Shown piece after piece: positions 61,280 to 64,000 of a stretch of 64,000 nt of DNA. Made by a program: the position numbers and the translations under genes. The stretch's first letter is position 1. Each line of letters opens with the position of its first letter. The stretch comes from Verrucomicrobiaceae bacterium (lineage in GTDB: Bacteria > Verrucomicrobiota > Verrucomicrobiia > Verrucomicrobiales > Verrucomicrobiaceae): contig JAIXZA010000080.1 of assembly GCA_027489965.1 (NCBI GenBank), positions 1 to 64,000 on the forward strand, written 5' to 3'. The notes under the pieces are model-generated. The model had not been told where the DNA came from, made no database searches, and saw only the letters and a list, made by a program, of their open reading frames with translations.

Positions 61280-62761
61280 TTATGCACCCGACTGCAAATC
61301 AAGAAAGGCACGGCCTAAATGATCAATCACGTCTGTGGGAAGAACCGAGATTTGCGCTTGGCTTTGAGCCGCCATTTCTGCAGCACGACCACAAACCCAT
61401 GCCCCGATAGCGCCGGCTTGATGAACGGGGATCCCCTGCCCAATGAGGGCTACACTGACACCCGTGAGCACATCCCCCATACCTCCCGTGGCCATGCCGG
61501 GATGACCGGTCGTGTTGTAATGCGTCGGCTCGCCATCGGTGTCGATAATCGTGCGCGCGCCCTTGAGGAGCAGTGTATGCCCAGGATGGCACACGGTCCA
61601 AGACGCTGCCCAGGCTTGGCGAGTCATGCCCGAGTTGCGAGTCCATAGTCGATCCATCTCACCGACGTGCGGTGTGAGAAGACGCGCAGCTCGTGCGCCA
61701 AGCAAGATCGGTGCAGGACTCTGAGCGAGCATGGTGATGGCATCCGCATCCACGACCGCCGAGCATACGGCATCGCGAATGACATCCAAAATTTCAGCTT
61801 CATGCGCGAAACCCAGTCCTGGGCCAATGGCGAGGGCATCAAAACGCATGGATAAGACTTCACGATAGTCATTGACGACTTTCACCATCACTTCAGGCGG
61901 CAGCCGTGTTGCTAGCAGGCTATAGGTATCTTCTTTGACGATCAGTGTGACCAGTCCCGCTCCCGCGCGCAAAGCGCCACGACAGGCCATCTCAGCAGCG
62001 CCAAGAAAACCTGGTGATCCGGCTAGGATGCCCACACGACCTGCCTGACCTTTATGAAAGTCGAAAGCACGCCTTGGCAGCCAATCACGCATCAATTCAG
62101 GCGTGAGCAGAGATCGCGACAAGCTGTCTTTTCTCTCTTCCAAGTCGGGCAAGGACACCAATGCCAATCGACCAACGTGGGCGGTGGCTGCATCTGCAAC
62201 AAGGCCTTGTTTAGCATAACCAATTGTGATCGTAAGATCTGCCACGACACAGTCTTCACAAGGGATGCCTGTGTCTGCATTCAAACCACTGGGTAGATCC
62301 ATGGCTACGGTCACCGCGTGATGCTTTAAACGCAGCGCATTCAATTCAGCAGTCATGGCACGCATGGCAGGCCGCAGCTCGCCACGCGTGCCGATGCCGA
62401 GCAGGCCATCTAGGGCGAAAACGGGGTACTTTTCAAAACGAACAGGCGGCGCGGTGAGGCGAGGCATGTCCGACAAATGGTCTAAATGGAGACGCGGCAG
62501 TGTTTTCATCACTTCGGGCGCAGCACTAAGACGTGCCAAAAGCTGCCAGCCCAGTTTTTGCAGTTCACGCGCGGCCACAAGAGCATCTCCCGCATTGTTG
62601 CCACTGCCGAGATAAAGGATGAGCGTGCCTGGCTGCGGAAAGAGCTTCGCAATCTCCTGAGCGATACCGCAGCCAGCGATCTCCATAAGATCACTGGCCT
62701 GAATGCCGCGATCAAAAGCCTGCTGCTCGATCTCCTGCATCTGCTGACAGGTGACAAGCAT
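61280..62761 (-). CDS. nnr: Bifunctional NAD(P)HX epimerase/dehydratase
   Basis: 493 residues. The N-terminal YjeF_N domain (~1-215) is the epimerase: MQEIEQQAFDRGIQASDLMEIAG and YLGSGNNAGDALVAARELQ. The C-terminal domain (~220-493) is the ADP/ATP-dependent (S)-NAD(P)H-hydrate dehydratase: GRVGILAGSPGFLGAAEMACRGALRAGAGLVTL, AIGPGLG, VDADAI, LLTPHVGEMDRL and the nucleotide-binding GHPGMATGGMGDVLTG. Together they repair hydrated NADH and NADPH. The amidase gene ends eight bases upstream in the same direction, so they are probably co-transcribed. Confidence 0.95.
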   Translation of the reverse strand: MLVTCQQMQEIEQQAFDRGIQASDLMEIAGCGIAQEIAKLFPQPGTLILYLGSGNNAGDALVAARELQKLGWQLLARLSAAPEVMKTLPRLHLDHLSDMPRLTAPPVRFEKYPVFALDGLLGIGTRGELRPAMRAMTAELNALRLKHHAVTVAMDLPSGLNADTGIPCEDCVVADLTITIGYAKQGLVADAATAHVGRLALVSLPDLEERKDSLSRSLLTPELMRDWLPRRAFDFHKGQAGRVGILAGSPGFLGAAEMACRGALRAGAGLVTLIVKEDTYSLLATRLPPEVMVKVVNDYREVLSMRFDALAIGPGLGFAHEAEILDVIRDAVCSAVVDADAITMLAQSPAPILLGARAARLLTPHVGEMDRLWTRNSGMTRQAWAASWTVCHPGHTLLLKGARTIIDTDGEPTHYNTTGHPGMATGGMGDVLTGVSVALIGQGIPVHQAGAIGAWVCGRAAEMAAQSQAQISVLPTDVIDHLGRAFLDLQSGA

Positions 62762-62769
62762 GAGCGTAC

Positions 62770-63405
62770 TTAGTTAGCCTTCTTGTAGGAGACGATCCCC
62801 TGGGCAATGCCTTCAGCGATGCGCTTGCGGAATTCACCAGTCATCATGCGTCCGCGCTCCGTCGAATTGCTGACAAAACCACACTCAACAAGCACGGCTG
62901 GATTCCTTGTGGTCTCGCGGATGACGTGAAAGCTGGCGTGCTTGACGCCACGATTGCTCATGCTAGTGCGCTGCACGAGGTAAGCCTGGATGTAAGCGGC
63001 GAGGGTGTAGGACTTGGTGGAGTAGTGGTAGGTCTCGACACCGCTACCGCTGCCGCCACGGTTGTAGTTGTAGTGAATGCTGACAAAAATCGCGTTGCCG
63101 TAGCGATTGCCCACAGCGGCGCGTCCAGGCAAAGGAATGAACACATCTCGCGAGCGGGTCATGATGACTTTTAGCCCGGCCTTTTTCAGCAACTCTTCGA
63201 CTCGGCGTGTGGTATCCAGCGCCAGGTGCTTTTCATAGACATAACCAATGGCTGCTCCGCGGTCAAAGTCGCCATGTCCTGCATCCAGGACGACAGTATC
63301 AAAAGCACGGGCGGCAGGGGCGGTGCATACCACCAGAAGCAGCGCCCATAGCAGTGCGCCGAAGGAGCGGTGACTGGATGGATGAGAAATTTTAGCGCAG
63401 GCCAT
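62770..63405 (-). CDS. N-acetylmuramoyl-L-alanine amidase (Amidase_3)
   Basis: About 211 residues from the ATG at 63405; the frame also allows a TTG start at 63426. A hydrophobic signal (SFGALLWALLLVVCTAPAARA) sends it to the periplasm. The Amidase_3 motifs are complete: VVLDAGHGDFDRGA with the first His ligand, HLALDTTRRVEELLKKAGLKVIMTRSRD, IFVSIHYNYN with the second His, and AVLVECGFVSNSTE with the catalytic Glu. It cuts the amide between muramic acid and the peptide in cell-wall turnover. No LysM or AMIN domain is present. Confidence 0.93.
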   Translation of the reverse strand: MACAKISHPSSHRSFGALLWALLLVVCTAPAARAFDTVVLDAGHGDFDRGAAIGYVYEKHLALDTTRRVEELLKKAGLKVIMTRSRDVFIPLPGRAAVGNRYGNAIFVSIHYNYNRGGSGSGVETYHYSTKSYTLAAYIQAYLVQRTSMSNRGVKHASFHVIRETTRNPAVLVECGFVSNSTERGRMMTGEFRKRIAEGIAQGIVSYKKAN

Positions 63406-63547
63406 GTTAGAAAAGGGGTCGGTCAAGACTTAGCACGCAGGAGCCGTGCCGTGTCGATGTGTCAAAGTGCAGTTAGTGTCTGAGCATGGTAAAGGTCAAG
63501 AAGTTACCTCCGAGAACGACAGAAGTCTCAAAATAGAGAACCTGACA

Positions 63548-64000
63548 TCAAGCCCAGGCTTTTTTCAGCAAGCGGAGGAAATTGCCGTGTAGAATGTTTT
63601 CCACATCCGTCTGGCTGTAGCCTCGTTTGGCCAGCATGTCGGGCAGGCGTGAGAGATCAGCGATGGTATCTAGATCCACGGGAGTCTGCTCGATGCCGAA
63701 GCCTCCATCCAAATCACTGCCAATCCCACTATGAAGGGCATTCCCGGCCAGCTGGCAGACATGATCAATGTGATCACACATGACCTCCAGTTTCAGGCCC
63801 GTTAGCTGAGGTGTTGTCTTACCACGGACCCAGCCTGGGATCATCATCCAAGCATCCAGAGCGGCACCGATGACAGCACCTCGCTCGATGAGTTTTTTGA
63901 TCTGATCATCACTGAACTGGCGGACGTCTGGCACCAATGCACGGCAGTTGGAATGACTAGCCCAGACCGTTCCCTCAAAGAGATCCAAAGCATCCCAGAA
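63548..64000 (-). CDS. Membrane dipeptidase (peptidase M19), C-terminal part
   Basis: The gene begins beyond the right edge; 150 C-terminal residues are visible. WASHSNCRAL near the edge, then the zinc-binding-type region LKLEVMCDHIDHVCQLAG and SGIGSDLDGGFGIEQTPVDLDTI, match renal-dipeptidase-type M19 enzymes, where GSDxDG is a signature. LLKKAWA ends the protein. It should hydrolyse dipeptides in the cytoplasm or, in related species, the periplasm; the N-terminus needed to judge export is missing. Confidence 0.88.
   Translation of the reverse strand, partial: FWDALDLFEGTVWASHSNCRALVPDVRQFSDDQIKKLIERGAVIGAALDAWMMIPGWVRGKTTPQLTGLKLEVMCDHIDHVCQLAGNALHSGIGSDLDGGFGIEQTPVDLDTIADLSRLPDMLAKRGYSQTDVENILHGNFLRLLKKAWA

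Overview
The window looks like chromosomal DNA of a free-living member of the Verrucomicrobiota, most likely the Verrucomicrobiales (Prosthecobacter/Verrucomicrobium-like). This is inferred from gene content: an adjacent SHD1-DUF1549/DUF1553 and DUF1501 pair typical of the Planctomycetes-Verrucomicrobia group, two secreted sulfatases, a GTP-type PEP carboxykinase, very large secreted repeat proteins, and few strong Shine-Dalgarno sites. No rRNA is present, so the genus is a guess.

Layout. 0-5 kb is an accessory patch: a TIGR02574-like/ParE toxin-antitoxin pair, an intact Phd-PIN pair, a second Phd gene with a decayed PIN gene, and lower-GC orphan genes, ending at a tRNA-Arg(ACG). 5.3-21 kb is mostly ordinary: DUF1549/DUF1501, a sulfatase, an alginate-export-type porin, a CPA2 antiporter, pckG, a LolA-like protein, a TPR-AAA ATPase with a YbaB protein, oligopeptide-type ABC permeases and a metallo-beta-lactamase hydrolase.

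21-41 kb is a probable five-gene minus-strand operon for cell-surface or secreted proteins. In transcription order it holds a 494-aa Ig/Fn3-like protein, a 79-aa mini-protein, an 848-aa RCC1-repeat protein, a 4714-aa giant (Fn3, Calx-beta, IPT-like, beta-helix and cadherin-like parts) and a C-terminal-Phe outer membrane barrel protein. The 494-aa and 848-aa proteins share their leader and last ~80 residues but have unrelated middles.

41.5-51 kb is the most unusual part. Five paralogous phage-tail-collar (MdpB-like) proteins and two small DUF6916-like proteins lie with an arginine-methyltransferase-like enzyme, a GNAT acetyltransferase, an Asp/Asn beta-hydroxylase fused to a Nif11-like domain, a sulfotransferase, an APS kinase and an HEAGH protein. 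There are no capsid, terminase, portal or integrase genes. I infer a dedicated locus that makes collar-type proteins and chemically modifies them or a partner. A two-gene nucleotidyltransferase module sits between the two collar blocks.

51-64 kb returns to housekeeping genes: a U32-family protein, rhodanese, lepA, a second sulfatase, a flippase-like membrane protein, ilvC with a clear terminator, a polyvalent-kinase-like gene, a YbgC-type thioesterase, a bifunctional NAD(P)HX repair enzyme, a cell-wall amidase and a truncated M19 dipeptidase.
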